Assembly (NCBI RefSeq): GCF_017813335.1 | Contig: NZ_JAGIYY010000002.1 | Coordinates: 558,001-622,000, forward strand | Direction of reading: 5' to 3' | Length of the DNA: 64,000 bases | Source: Tianweitania sediminis | GTDB lineage: Bacteria; Pseudomonadota; Alphaproteobacteria; Rhizobiales; Rhizobiaceae | Part shown: in pieces, positions 43,964-56,301 of the stretch | How the letters are laid out: each line of letters starts with the position of its first letter | Numbering within the stretch: the first letter of the stretch is position 1 | Position numbers and translations under genes: made by a program | The notes under the pieces: generated by a model | Seen by the model: the letters and a program-made list of their open reading frames with translations, nothing else | Database searches by the model: none | What the model was told of the DNA's origin: nothing

Positions 43964-45378
43964 ATGGCAGGCACGTCGCTGCGGCTTCACAACACGCTCT
44001 CGCGTTCGAAGGACGTCTTCACGCCCATCGATCCGGATAATGTGCGCATGTATGTCTGCGGCCCGACCGTCTATGACTTTGCCCATATCGGTAACGCCCG
44101 GCCGGTGATCGTCTTCGACGTGCTTTATCGACTTTTGCGCCATGTCTACGGCGACAGCCACGTCACCTATGTCCGCAACATCACGGATGTCGACGACAAG
44201 ATCAACGCACGCGCCTTGCGTGACTTTCCCGATCTGCCGCTCAACGAAGCGATCCGGCGTGTCACGGAAAAAACAGCCGATCAGTTCCACGCGGACGTTA
44301 AGGCCTTGGGTTGCCTGGAGCCCTCGCACGAGCCTCGCGCCACCGACTTCGTGCTGCCGCGCGATGATGGCAGAACCGACATGGTGAGCTTGATTCAGAC
44401 CCTCATCAACCGCGGCCATGCCTATGCCGAAAAAGGGGAAATCCTTTTCGACACCGCCTCTATGAGCAGCTATGGCGGACTGTCCCGCCGTCCGCTGGAC
44501 GAGCAGCAAGCAGGCGCGCGCGTTGCGGTGGATGCACACAAACGCAACCCCGGCGATTTCGTGCTTTGGAAGGCTTCTTCCGAAGACGAGCCAGGCTGGA
44601 ACGCTGTTTTCACGGTGGAGGCCTTGCCGTTCGCGATCCGCGGACGTCCCGGCTGGCACATCGAATGCTCGGCCATGTCCGCCGCCTATCTTGGCGAGGT
44701 CTTCGACATCCATGGTGGGGGGCTCGACCTGATCTTTCCTCACCACGAAAACGAAATCGCCCAGTCCCGCTGCGCGCATGGCACGGAGGTGATGGCGAAC
44801 GTCTGGATGCACAACGGCTTCGTGCAGGTCGAAGGGCGCAAGATGTCGAAGTCGGAAGGCAATTTCATCACCATCCACGATCTCCTGCACACGGAAAAGT
44901 TCGGCGGCCGCAAATGGCCGGGAGAGGTGCTGCGCCTGGCGATGCTGAAAACGCATTACCGCGAGCCGATCGACTTCACCGTCGTCAAGCTGGAAGATGC
45001 GTTGCGTGAGATCGAGCGGTGGGAGCGGTTCGTCCAGGACGTTGAACCCGCGGGCGAGCCGGATCCACAAGTGCTGGATGCCCTTGCTGACGACTTGAAC
45101 GTTTCGGAAGCGATCGGCCGCATTCATGCGCTGTTGCATGGCGGCGAGGCGGCCTCCGCACTGGCTTCGCTGCGGCTGATGGGTATCAATCCTGTGCGGA
45201 AAACGGATGTCGGCTCCGAGGTGCATGAAGCGGTGCGACAGCGCCTCGCCTTCATCGCGGCGAAGAACTGGGCGGCAGCCGACCGCATCCGCGACGAGCT
45301 TCTCGCGAAGGGCATCCAGCTAAAGGACGGCAAGGACCCCACGACGGGCGAACGCATCACAACCTGGGAGGTGAAACG

Positions 45379-45382
<4 letters not shown>
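43964..45382 (+). CDS. cysS: Cysteinyl-tRNA synthetase
   Basis: Charges tRNA-Cys. 472 residues. Zinc/active-site motifs: [18 protein letters not shown] (HIGH-like), [12 protein letters not shown] (second zinc-site Cys), [11 protein letters not shown], and KMSKS in [15 protein letters not shown] 43964 chosen with AAGGA upstream; another ATG at 43940 gives 8 more residues. It begins a tightly packed run cysS-GFA-pip-cimA in which each junction overlaps by 4 bases. Confidence 0.97.
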
Positions 45383-48448
<3,066 letters not shown>

Positions 48449-48530
48449 CGGGTGATCCATGCACAAAATGCCGCTGTGCCATACGCAATCCGGCATGGCT
48501 TGAGCAGCTTTGTCGGCGCATAGAGCGGGC

Positions 48531-49454
48531 ATGACCACCAAGTCCCATGCCCTCGCTCCCGAAACTCGCGGCTTTATCTATGCCGGCTTGGCCTATGGCA
48601 TCTGGGGTGGTTTCTTTCCGCTCCTAATGAAGCTGGTCGCGCACATGCCGGCTGCGGAAGTGGTGGCGCACCGCGTGATCTGGGCTTTGCCAGTGGCTGC
48701 TGGCGTTCTTTTGTGGCTGGGTCGCACGGCCGATGTCAGGGCAGCGCTCCGATCACCTCGCACCATGCTGATGGCGGTCGTCACGGCAGCGCTGATCACG
48801 GTCAACTGGGGGATCTATGTCTGGGCCATTGCCGTCGAGCGGACGGTGGAGGCAGCGCTCGGCTACTACATCAACCCGCTGGTCACCATGGCGTTCGGCG
48901 CGTTTATCTTGCGCGAACCGTTGGACAAGGCAAAGCTGACGGCCATCGGCTTGGCGGTGGTTGGCGTCGTGCTGGTTGCAATCGAAGCAGGCGGCGTGCC
49001 GTGGATTTCGCTGACGCTGGCCTTCTCCTTCGCGGCTTACGGCTTCCTCAGAAAGACGCTTCCGATCGGTCCGAGCCAGGGGTTTTTCCTGGAAACGCTG
49101 ATCCTCCTTGTTCCAGCCTTGGGTTATGTCGCTTGGCTGGCAGCGCAAGGGAAGGATCACTTCTTTGCAGGCACCGGCGAAGACATCCTGCTTCTGCTGG
49201 TTTGCGGGCCGGCAACGGCCATTCCGCTCCTTTTCTACGGGTTCGGCTCAAAGCTTCTGCGCATCACCACCATCGGCATCATGCAGTACATCGTTCCTAC
49301 GGGCTTGTTCCTGCTGGCTGTTTTCGTGTTCAACGAACCGTTCACCTGGCAGCGCGGCGTCGCCTTCGGCTTCATCTGGGCAGGGCTGATCGTTTACACG
49401 CTCTCGCTCCTTTTCAACCAGAACAGGTTGTCTGCCCCGCCGCCACCGACCTGA
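48531..49454 (+). CDS. RarD-type EamA transporter, first tandem copy
   Basis: 307 residues, ten membrane segments in two EamA repeats. RarD hallmarks: GLAYGIWGGFFPLLMKLV, AEVVAHRVIWALP, VNWGIYVWAIAVERTVEAALGYYINPL and TTIGIMQYIVPTGLFLLAV. Substrate unknown. ATG 48531 chosen; a TTG at 48510 would add seven residues. A near-homologous second copy begins 85 bases later, which points to a tandem duplication. Confidence 0.88.
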   Translation: MTTKSHALAPETRGFIYAGLAYGIWGGFFPLLMKLVAHMPAAEVVAHRVIWALPVAAGVLLWLGRTADVRAALRSPRTMLMAVVTAALITVNWGIYVWAIAVERTVEAALGYYINPLVTMAFGAFILREPLDKAKLTAIGLAVVGVVLVAIEAGGVPWISLTLAFSFAAYGFLRKTLPIGPSQGFFLETLILLVPALGYVAWLAAQGKDHFFAGTGEDILLLLVCGPATAIPLLFYGFGSKLLRITTIGIMQYIVPTGLFLLAVFVFNEPFTWQRGVAFGFIWAGLIVYTLSLLFNQNRLSAPPPPT

Positions 49455-49539
49455 CGCAGCCCCGGTTCTTCAACGGCTTGAATGGAGGGATCAGCAGATT
49501 TTGCTGGTTCCATTCGCCGAGTGGGCGCATAGCGCAGGC

Positions 49540-50454
49540 ATGTCCACGCACACCCTGCCGATACAGAATACCGATCCCGCACGCAGCGGCTTCTTCCTGG
49601 CTGTCGCCGCCTACTTTCTGTGGGGCTTCCTGCCGCTTTACATGAAGGCGGTCGCTCACATCCCAACGGTGGAGGTGGTGGCGCATCGTGCACTCTGGTC
49701 GGTGCCGATTGCTGGCCTTGCAGTGTTGTGGATGGGCCGGCTGCCGAGTGTCCGCTTGGCACTCACCACGCCCCGCGTGTTTGCAATGGCGCTGCTGACG
49801 GCCGCCATTATCTCGGTGAACTGGGGCATCTATGTTTGGGCGATCGCGGCGGACCGCACGGTGGAAGCCGCGCTGGGCTACTACATCAACCCCTTGTTCA
49901 GCGTGTTCCTCGCAGCGGTTCTTCTCGGCGAAAAGCTGACAAAGGCGCAGATCGTGGCCATTGGTCTTGCCGCTGCGGCGGTGGCCGTGCTCACCTGGGA
50001 GCGCGGCGGCTTGCCGTGGGTGTCGGTGGCGCTTGCGGTAAGCTGGGGCTTCTACGCGATGTTCAAACGCGCCCTGCCGATCGGCGCCAACGAAGGCTTC
50101 TTTCTGGAAGTGCTCATCATCAGCGTCCCGGCTGCGGCCTACCTGGCCTGGCTGACGATCGGCGGCCAGTCGCATTTCCTCGATGGCCCCGCGCACCTCA
50201 ATGCCTGGCTCCTGGCCGCATCCGGGCTCGCAACGGCTTGTCCGCTGCTGCTTTACGCCAACGGCGCCAAGCTCCTGAAGCTCTCCACCATCGGGATGAT
50301 GCAGTACATTGCGCCGAGCATCATCTTCCTGCTGGCGGTATTCTGGTTCCGCGAACCCTTCAGCGGCACGACCTTTATCGCCTTCCTGCTGATCTGGTGT
50401 GCCCTGGTGGTTTTCACCTGGTCCGCCTTCTTTCGCAGCAGGAAAGCGGGCTGA
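49540..50454 (+). CDS. RarD-type EamA transporter, second tandem copy
   Basis: 304 residues. Shares with copy one FLWGFLPLYMKAVAHIP, VEVVAHRALWSVP, NWGIYVWAIAADRTVEAALGYYINPL and STIGMMQYIAPSIIFLLAV, with roughly half of all positions identical by eye. It has its own N-terminal leader. ATG 49540 is used; the frame is open from 49501. Its stop is 3 bases from the convergent LOG gene. Confidence 0.88.
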   Translation: MSTHTLPIQNTDPARSGFFLAVAAYFLWGFLPLYMKAVAHIPTVEVVAHRALWSVPIAGLAVLWMGRLPSVRLALTTPRVFAMALLTAAIISVNWGIYVWAIAADRTVEAALGYYINPLFSVFLAAVLLGEKLTKAQIVAIGLAAAAVAVLTWERGGLPWVSVALAVSWGFYAMFKRALPIGANEGFFLEVLIISVPAAAYLAWLTIGGQSHFLDGPAHLNAWLLAASGLATACPLLLYANGAKLLKLSTIGMMQYIAPSIIFLLAVFWFREPFSGTTFIAFLLIWCALVVFTWSAFFRSRKAG

Positions 50455-50457
50455 CCG

Positions 50458-51060
50458 TCACATCCGCCGGATCACCCTTTCGTCGCCGACGTTACCGGTG
50501 GCGGATGCTCCGAGCAGGGCAGGAACGATTCCGTCCACCGCTTCGATGAACATCGGCTGCACGTTGTGGGCGGTGTGAACGAAGCCCTCGGCAGCCATGT
50601 GGTCCAGAAGGTCTCGCATTGGGTTCCAGAACCCCTTCTGATTGGCAAAGATCATCGGCTTGCGGTGGTGGCCGAGCTGTGCCCAGGTCATGATCTCGAT
50701 GATCTCCTCCACCGTGCCGATCCCGCCGGGCAAGGCAACGAAGGCGTCGGACCGTTCAAACATCATGTGCTTGCGCGTGTGCATCGTGTCCACCACGAGC
50801 AGTTCGTCGAGGCCCGCGTGCTGGCCGTCTGCAGCCTCCTTGGAAAGCAGGAAGCGGGGGATGATGCCCGTGACTTTTCCTCCAGCTTCGATGGCGCCCC
50901 GCGAAACGGCCCCCATGACGCCGCGCGTCCCGCCGCCATAAATGAGGCGAAGACCGGCGCGTGCAATCTGCGCTCCGAGCGCTTGCCCGGCTTCCAGATA
51001 ATGCGGCGCGCGGCCTGGGGAGGAGCCACAATAAACGCAAACAGAGGTGATGGAGGTCAT
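50458..51060 (-). CDS. LOG family nucleotide phosphoribohydrolase
   Basis: 200 residues of the LOG/TIGR00730 family, which removes ribose 5-phosphate from (cytokinin) nucleoside monophosphates. Rossmann-like fold with VCVYCGSSPGRAPHYLE, GGGTRGVMGAVSRGA and the signature PGGIGTVEEIIEIMTWAQLG. Probably purine nucleotide turnover; a cytokinin role is not implied. Divergent from the LysM gene. Confidence 0.93.
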   Translation of the reverse strand: MTSITSVCVYCGSSPGRAPHYLEAGQALGAQIARAGLRLIYGGGTRGVMGAVSRGAIEAGGKVTGIIPRFLLSKEAADGQHAGLDELLVVDTMHTRKHMMFERSDAFVALPGGIGTVEEIIEIMTWAQLGHHRKPMIFANQKGFWNPMRDLLDHMAAEGFVHTAHNVQPMFIEAVDGIVPALLGASATGNVGDERVIRRM

Positions 51061-51175
51061 GCCGGTGAATACCTGTCGTTAGGTCGTGCGGAAAAGCGGT
51101 CAAGCCCTAAATCGGCTTTTTCTTGTGAGCCGGATGAAAACAAGTTAAGGCCCGTTAGGATTAAGGGTTTTCCTC

Positions 51176-53233
51176 ATGGCTGTGACTCCGGCGCGCGTTG
51201 TTTTGTTCCTGTTTGGCTTGTTCCTAGCAGCGGGAATCGTTGCCTATGGATCTGGTGCCTTCCAGCGCGAAGAAGCGCAAGGTTCTGGCACGGTTGCCGC
51301 CGTGGCGCCGGGTACGTCATCGTCCAACGGATTGGCCGCGGATGGGGGAGGCGCTTCCAACGCGCAGAACACAGCCGCACCACAACCTTTGCAAGCCGAG
51401 CCGCCTGCGGACGCGCCGGACACGACAAAAGCTGGCGCTTCTGCAGGGCACGTGCAGGCGCCAAGCTTTGACTTGCTGCGCGTGGAGCCGAATGGGTCGG
51501 TGGTTGTGGCAGGACAGGCAGCCGCTGGCGCTGCGGTGGAGGTGGTTTCCGGTTCGACGGTTCTGGGTAACACGGTTGCCGGCCCCCAGGGCGATTTTGC
51601 GATCGTGCTTGAAGAGCCGTTGAGCGGCGGCGACTACTCACTTGTGCTGCGTTCAACGGACAAGGGCAGTGCTGCCACTTCGGTTGAAACTGCGATTGTG
51701 TCCGTGCCTAAGGACAAGAGCGGCCAGGTTCTCGCCTTGGTGGAGCAGCCAGGTGAGCCAAGCCGCTTGATCACTGTTCCGGAAGCGCCTGCAGCATCAA
51801 ACGATGCCGCCCCGGCCACCCCTCAGCCGCCTGCCGAACAAGCGGCGGGCGCTGCGTCACCCGCTCCGACGCCATCAACGGATACGCCGCACGCCTCGGC
51901 TGCCACGCAGCAGACAGGCGAAGCGCGCCCATCCGATCCCGTGGCAGCAGTACCAGCGGGTGAGACTGCAGCAAGAGCACCGGCAGCTGTTGCGAGCGCA
52001 CCAACAGAGCAATCCGCCGCACAGGCACCCGCAACGGGTGAAAACGCATCGGTGCAGCAACCAGCCGCATCAGCACCGAGCGCAGCCGCTGCGCCGCAGG
52101 CAGAAGCTCAGCAAACAGCCGCTGCGGCCGCGAGCCCCGCCGGCACAACAACCAATGATCCCTCGGCTCCGGCAAGCGCTGGCGGCACCGCAGCATCGCA
52201 GCAACCGGCCGCCACACCGCCTGCACCTGTCCCGCCGGCAGGCGAGGCGGAGGAAAAGCAGGTTGCTGCCGCTGGTCCCGCCTCTGCCGGCAACGTGGCG
52301 GCACCAGGGACATCAACGCAGGGAAACAACGAAACCGCGCGTCCGCAACGGCGTTCGCCAGCCGTGGAAGCGGTGGAGATCGAAGCAGGCATGGTTTACA
52401 TCGCCGGGCGTGCGGCTCCGGGCAGCACGCTGCGGGTTTATGCCAACAACCTTTTTCTCGGTCAGGTGATCGCCTCCGAAGCCGGCCGCTTCCTTGTTGA
52501 AGCGCAGCAGGATCTTCCGGTGGGAAGCTACACCATCCGCGTCGATGCCCTCGGTCCCGACGGCAGAACCGTCGTGGCCCGCGCCGCCGTGCCGTTCGAC
52601 CGCGAAGCCGGCGAAGCGGTGGCGGCTGTAGCGCCGGCTGTGGTGGAGTCAAACGCGACAGCCCCTGTTGAGGCTGCACCCCCGTCTGTTGCGCCACCGG
52701 CTTCTGCGCCAGCCGGCGCTGTGGCTCCCGCCGCGCCCCCACCGCTCGCTCCCGAGGCTGAGCCATCCCAGGCCTCACCGGCCGCCACGCGCACTGCCGC
52801 GAGGGTCGGCCAGCCCCAAACCGTCCAGGAAGCGGGAACGTCGAGGACGGCGTCACCCGTTGAGACCACGGCGCAAAAGCCGGTCGAAACGGCCACCCAG
52901 GCGCCCGAAGATTCCACCCGGCGTGCGGAAATCGTTGGGGGGAGCCCGGTTGCGCCAGCCGAAACCACAGCGCCTGCGTTGCAGTCGGCCAAGGGCGCAG
53001 TGATCATCCGTCGCGGTGACACGCTTTGGAAGATTTCCCGCCGCGCTTATGGGCGGGGCACCCGCTATTCCACGATCTACCTGGCCAACCAGGATCAGAT
53101 CGAAGATCCGGATATGATCTGGCCAGGCCAGGTCTTCGTGATGCCGAAAACATCCCGAGACGGTCACGAGGTGGATATGAGCAAGCTCGGCGCACAAGCA
53201 GTCGCGGGCGACCAGGTGGTGGAGAGCGAGTAA
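51176..53233 (+). CDS. Ala/Pro-rich LysM-domain envelope protein
   Basis: 685 residues. An uncleaved signal anchor (RVVLFLFGLFLAAGIVAYGSG, 6-26); then Ig-like domain one (about 95-180, SFDLLRVEPNGSVVVAG to LVLRSTDKG); a disordered linker of about 200 residues, nearly all A/P/T/Q/S/E; Ig-like domain two (about 395-475, VEIEAGMVYIAGRAAPGSTLRVYANN); a second disordered linker; and one C-terminal LysM (IIRRGDTLWKISRRAYGRG, then IYLANQDQIEDPDMIWPGQVFVMP) for peptidoglycan. It probably spans the periplasm from inner membrane to murein. Function unknown; similar LysM proteins occur in other Hyphomicrobiales. Confidence 0.85.
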   Translation: MAVTPARVVLFLFGLFLAAGIVAYGSGAFQREEAQGSGTVAAVAPGTSSSNGLAADGGGASNAQNTAAPQPLQAEPPADAPDTTKAGASAGHVQAPSFDLLRVEPNGSVVVAGQAAAGAAVEVVSGSTVLGNTVAGPQGDFAIVLEEPLSGGDYSLVLRSTDKGSAATSVETAIVSVPKDKSGQVLALVEQPGEPSRLITVPEAPAASNDAAPATPQPPAEQAAGAASPAPTPSTDTPHASAATQQTGEARPSDPVAAVPAGETAARAPAAVASAPTEQSAAQAPATGENASVQQPAASAPSAAAAPQAEAQQTAAAAASPAGTTTNDPSAPASAGGTAASQQPAATPPAPVPPAGEAEEKQVAAAGPASAGNVAAPGTSTQGNNETARPQRRSPAVEAVEIEAGMVYIAGRAAPGSTLRVYANNLFLGQVIASEAGRFLVEAQQDLPVGSYTIRVDALGPDGRTVVARAAVPFDREAGEAVAAVAPAVVESNATAPVEAAPPSVAPPASAPAGAVAPAAPPPLAPEAEPSQASPAATRTAARVGQPQTVQEAGTSRTASPVETTAQKPVETATQAPEDSTRRAEIVGGSPVAPAETTAPALQSAKGAVIIRRGDTLWKISRRAYGRGTRYSTIYLANQDQIEDPDMIWPGQVFVMPKTSRDGHEVDMSKLGAQAVAGDQVVESE

Positions 53234-53261
53234 ACCAAAGTCGCGATCACGAGCCACGCTC

Positions 53262-53302
53262 TTGCACTTCGAATCTCCATCGTTTATCGCCGATGAACGA
53301 TG
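53262..53302 (+). promoter_or_regulatory. ArsR promoter and 25-bp palindromic operator
   Basis: TTGCAC (53262-53267), 17 bases, TATCGC (53285-53290). A near-perfect 25-bp palindrome at 53278-53302, arms CATCGTT and AACGATG with an ATCG/CGAT centre, covers the -10 and ends on the ATG at 53300. Only one pair of positions is non-complementary apart from the centre base. It has the 12-1-12 layout expected of ArsR/SmtB operators. No Shine-Dalgarno site is seen, so a nearly leaderless mRNA is likely. Confidence 0.65.
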
Positions 53303-53644
53303 ATGGCTTCTCCTGACGACGCAAACGCCGACGGCCAAACCGCTGAGCGCCTGGCAGCCCTCGCGCATCCGACGCGCCTGCGGATCCTGCGCGAGCTATC
53401 CGATCAGCCCGCTTGTTGCTGCAAGGAAGTTGTCGCCCGCCTTGATCTTGCCCAGTCCACCGTTTCCCAACATTTGAAGGTGTTGGTGGCCGCCGGGCTG
53501 GTACGTTACACACCCGACAAGCAGCGCTCCCACTATTCCCTTGACCGTGTGGCGTTGAAGAAGCTGTCTGGCGCGCTACAAGGCTTTGTGGACTGCTGCT
53601 GCACGGCAGACACCTGCCAGAACCCTGGAAAACCCCTTGCCTAA
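53300..53644 (+). CDS. ArsR/SmtB-family sensor with two Cys clusters
   Basis: A 114-residue winged-helix repressor. The helix-turn-helix is VVARLDLAQSTVSQHLKVLVAAGLV (about 44-68), and the wing RYTPDKQRSHYSLD. Cys triplets occur at C39-C41, at the start of the DNA-binding region (QPACCCKEV), and at C99-C101 plus C106 in the tail (DCCCTADTC). These are likely to bind a thiophilic metal or sense thiol stress; which ligand is unknown. It is followed by an Atm1-type ABC exporter with an 8-base overlap and probably regulates it along with itself. Start could also be ATG 53303. Confidence 0.85.
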   Translation: MMASPDDANADGQTAERLAALAHPTRLRILRELSDQPACCCKEVVARLDLAQSTVSQHLKVLVAAGLVRYTPDKQRSHYSLDRVALKKLSGALQGFVDCCCTADTCQNPGKPLA

Positions 53645-55529
53645 AACCGTTTCAGCCGACTCCGGCTCGCTTCTGCAAACCTTGCGGAATCTGTGGCCCT
53701 ATATGTGGCCGTCCGAGCGCCCCGATCTGCGCGCCCGCGTGGTCTGGGCGAGCTTCTATCTCATCATCTCCAAGCTCGTTCTCATTGCTGTACCCTACTT
53801 CTTCAAGTGGGCCACGGATGCACTGGCCGGTGACGTCACCGGCCGGGAGGTGGTGCCGGTACTCCTGCTGGGGCCGGTGATGCTGGTGGTGGCGTACAAT
53901 CTGGTGCGCACCATTCAGGTCGGATTGAACCAGTTGCGCGATGCGCTCTTCGCCCGCGTGGGACAATACGCGGTTCGCCAGCTTGCGTTTCGCACCTTCG
54001 TGCACATGCACCAGCTGTCGCTGCGCTTTCATCTCGAGCGCCGCACCGGCGGACTATCGCGCATCATTGAGCGCGGCACGAAGGGCATTGAAACGATCGT
54101 GCGCTTCACGATCCTCAACACCATTCCGACAATTCTGGAATTTGCCCTGACGGCGATCGTCTTCGCCTGGGCTTACGGCTTCAGCTACGTCCTGGTCGTG
54201 GCGCTGACGGTGCTGGCTTATGTCTGGTTCACCGTGAAGGCGAGCGACTGGCGCATTGGTATCCGCCGCGAGATGAACGATTCCGACACGGAAGCGAATT
54301 CCAAGGCAATCGACTCGCTGTTGAACTTCGAGACCGTCAAATATTTTGGCAACGAGCGCATGGAGGCCGAGCGCTTCGACCGCTCGATGGCCCGCTATGA
54401 AGTTGCTGCCACGAAGACCTGGACCTCACTCGGCTGGCTGAACTTCGGGCAAGGGGTGATCTTTGCGATCGGCATGGCAGTTGTCATGATCTTGTCGGCT
54501 CGCGAGGTCATGGCCGGAACGCAGACGGTTGGCGACTTCGTATTCATCAACGCATTGTTGATGCAGCTGTCGGTGCCGCTGAATTTCATCGGCTTCGTTT
54601 ATCGCGAAATCCGCCAGGCCGTGGTGGACATCGAGCAGATGTTCGACCTTCTGGATGTGCCGCAGGAGGTCCAGGATCGCCCGGGCGCCAAGCCGCTGGC
54701 GGTGACGGAAGGCGTGGTTCGTTTCGAGGACGTCCATTTCTCGTATGATGCCAACCGCCGGATCCTGCGTGGCATCAGCTTCGAAGTCCCGGCGGGACAG
54801 ACGGTCGCAATCGTGGGGCCGTCCGGTGCCGGCAAGTCAACTATCTCGCGGCTCCTGTTTCGCTTCTATGATGTCGGTGAAGGCCGCGTGACGATCGATG
54901 GGCAAGACGTGCGCGAGGTCACGCAGGAAAGCCTGCGTGCCGCGATCGGGATGGTGCCGCAGGATACCGTGCTCTTCAACGACACCATCGCCTACAACAT
55001 TCGCTATGGCCGGACGTCTGCCTCCATGGACGAAATCAAGGAAGCGGCCGATCGCGCGCAGATTGCGGATTTTATTGCCCGCTTGCCGGATGGCTACAAC
55101 AGCATGGTCGGTGAGCGCGGGTTGAAGCTGTCCGGCGGCGAAAAGCAGCGAGTCGCGATCGCCCGCACCATTCTCAAGGCGCCGCCGATCCTCATCCTCG
55201 ATGAGGCAACATCAGCGCTGGACACGCAAACCGAACAGTCGATTCAGGCTGCACTGGACGTGGTCAGCCGCGGCCGAACGACGATCGTGATCGCCCACCG
55301 CTTGTCCACGGTGATCAACGCCGACCAGATCATCGTCTTGCGCGACGGTTTGATCGCTGAACGCGGCACGCATGCCGAACTGCTCGCCTTGGATGGCCTG
55401 TATGCGTCGATGTGGATGCGCCAGCGCGAAGCATCCGAGGCAGAAGAGCGGCTGCGCCTGGCCCGCGAAACCGACGATCTCGGCATCGTGGTTCGTCGCC
55501 GCACCTCCGAAACGGTTGAAAACGAGTGA
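53637..55529 (+). CDS. Atm1/ABCB7-type ABC exporter
   Basis: A 630-residue half-transporter: six membrane helices (1-330) then an ATPase domain with GPSGAGKSTISRLLFR, LSGGEKQRVAIARTILK and ILILDEATSALDTQTEQ. Atm1 features include RRTGGLSRIIERGTKGIE and the LNFGQGVIF segment, whose Asn and Gln contact glutathione in Atm1 relatives. It likely exports glutathione persulfide, glutathione-metal or Fe-S precursor species to the periplasm. A TTG at 53637 overlapping the arsR stop is the best start; a longer frame from TTG 53586 is possible. Paired with a Cys-rich ArsR, a metal-detoxifying role is favoured. Confidence 0.9.
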   Translation: MPKTVSADSGSLLQTLRNLWPYMWPSERPDLRARVVWASFYLIISKLVLIAVPYFFKWATDALAGDVTGREVVPVLLLGPVMLVVAYNLVRTIQVGLNQLRDALFARVGQYAVRQLAFRTFVHMHQLSLRFHLERRTGGLSRIIERGTKGIETIVRFTILNTIPTILEFALTAIVFAWAYGFSYVLVVALTVLAYVWFTVKASDWRIGIRREMNDSDTEANSKAIDSLLNFETVKYFGNERMEAERFDRSMARYEVAATKTWTSLGWLNFGQGVIFAIGMAVVMILSAREVMAGTQTVGDFVFINALLMQLSVPLNFIGFVYREIRQAVVDIEQMFDLLDVPQEVQDRPGAKPLAVTEGVVRFEDVHFSYDANRRILRGISFEVPAGQTVAIVGPSGAGKSTISRLLFRFYDVGEGRVTIDGQDVREVTQESLRAAIGMVPQDTVLFNDTIAYNIRYGRTSASMDEIKEAADRAQIADFIARLPDGYNSMVGERGLKLSGGEKQRVAIARTILKAPPILILDEATSALDTQTEQSIQAALDVVSRGRTTIVIAHRLSTVINADQIIVLRDGLIAERGTHAELLALDGLYASMWMRQREASEAEERLRLARETDDLGIVVRRRTSETVENE

Positions 55530-55598
55530 TAGGCGGCCGCGTTGCGGCAGCCCCACCTTTCCGCTAAGCACGGGGGGTCATTTCACGAGGCCTTTCTG

Positions 55599-56297
55599 AT
55601 GAGCATAGCGGAAACCATCCGCAACACGCTGGTCCCGATCCACAAGGAAGGCTACCCGTTCATTGCGGCGTTTGCCTTGGCCACGATCCTGCTTGGCCTG
55701 CTTTGGGAACCGCTGTTTTTTGTGGGACTGGTGCTGACCGCATGGTGCGCCTTCTTTTTCCGCGATCCGCCGCGAGTGACGCCCGTGGATGATGATGTGG
55801 TCGTGAGCCCGGCCGACGGGCGTGTGTCTGCTGTTGGCCCCGCTGTTCCGCCACGCGAGCTTGATCTCGGATCGGGCGAAATGATGCGCGTGTCCGTGTT
55901 CATGGATGTTTTTTCGGGCCACGTGAACCGCGCACCGGTGCGCGGTCGGGTCAGCAAGATCGAATATCGTCCGGGCAAGTTCCTGAACGCGGACCTCGAT
56001 AAATCGAGCGTCGAAAACGAGCGCAACGGCCTTTTGATCGACAGCCCTCATGGAACGGTGGCCTGCGTCCAGGTGGCCGGACTTGTTGCGCGTCGGATTG
56101 TTTGCTGGACCGAGGAAGGCGACGGCCTTGCGATCGGCGAGCGTTTCGGCCTGATCCGCTTTGGCTCGCGCCTCGACGTCTACCTGCCGTCTGGCGCCAC
56201 GCCGCGCGTTGCGGTGGGGCAAAGTGCCATCGGCGGCGAAACCATCATCGCAGATTTCGGCCGCGGCTTGCCGGCGCCACTTGTAAGGGTATCCTGA
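55599..56297 (+). CDS. psd: Phosphatidylserine decarboxylase (small form)
   Basis: Makes phosphatidylethanolamine in the inner membrane. 232 residues. A hydrophobic N-terminal helix pair ([26 protein letters not shown]), [14 protein letters not shown], and the self-cleavage site GS in [15 protein letters not shown] that creates the pyruvoyl cofactor. This is the short, archaeal-like type common in alphaproteobacteria. It is 5 bases ahead of pssA. ATG 55599 is used; the frame is open from 55542. Confidence 0.95.
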   Translation: MSIAETIRNTLVPIHKEGYPFIAAFALATILLGLLWEPLFFVGLVLTAWCAFFFRDPPRVTPVDDDVVVSPADGRVSAVGPAVPPRELDLGSGEMMRVSVFMDVFSGHVNRAPVRGRVSKIEYRPGKFLNADLDKSSVENERNGLLIDSPHGTVACVQVAGLVARRIVCWTEEGDGLAIGERFGLIRFGSRLDVYLPSGATPRVAVGQSAIGGETIIADFGRGLPAPLVRVS

Positions 56298-56301
56298 AGC
56301 G

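Noticed and set aside
43922-45226. A 434-codon open frame antisense to cysS
   Set aside because: Same reason: cysS is certain on the plus strand, and the antisense product has no recognisable motif and a shadow-like composition.
51800-52360. Internal tandem repeats as a coding microsatellite in the LysM gene
   Set aside because: The segment is of low complexity (Ala/Pro/Gln/Thr) but without an exact repeating unit, so it is a disordered linker rather than a repeat array.
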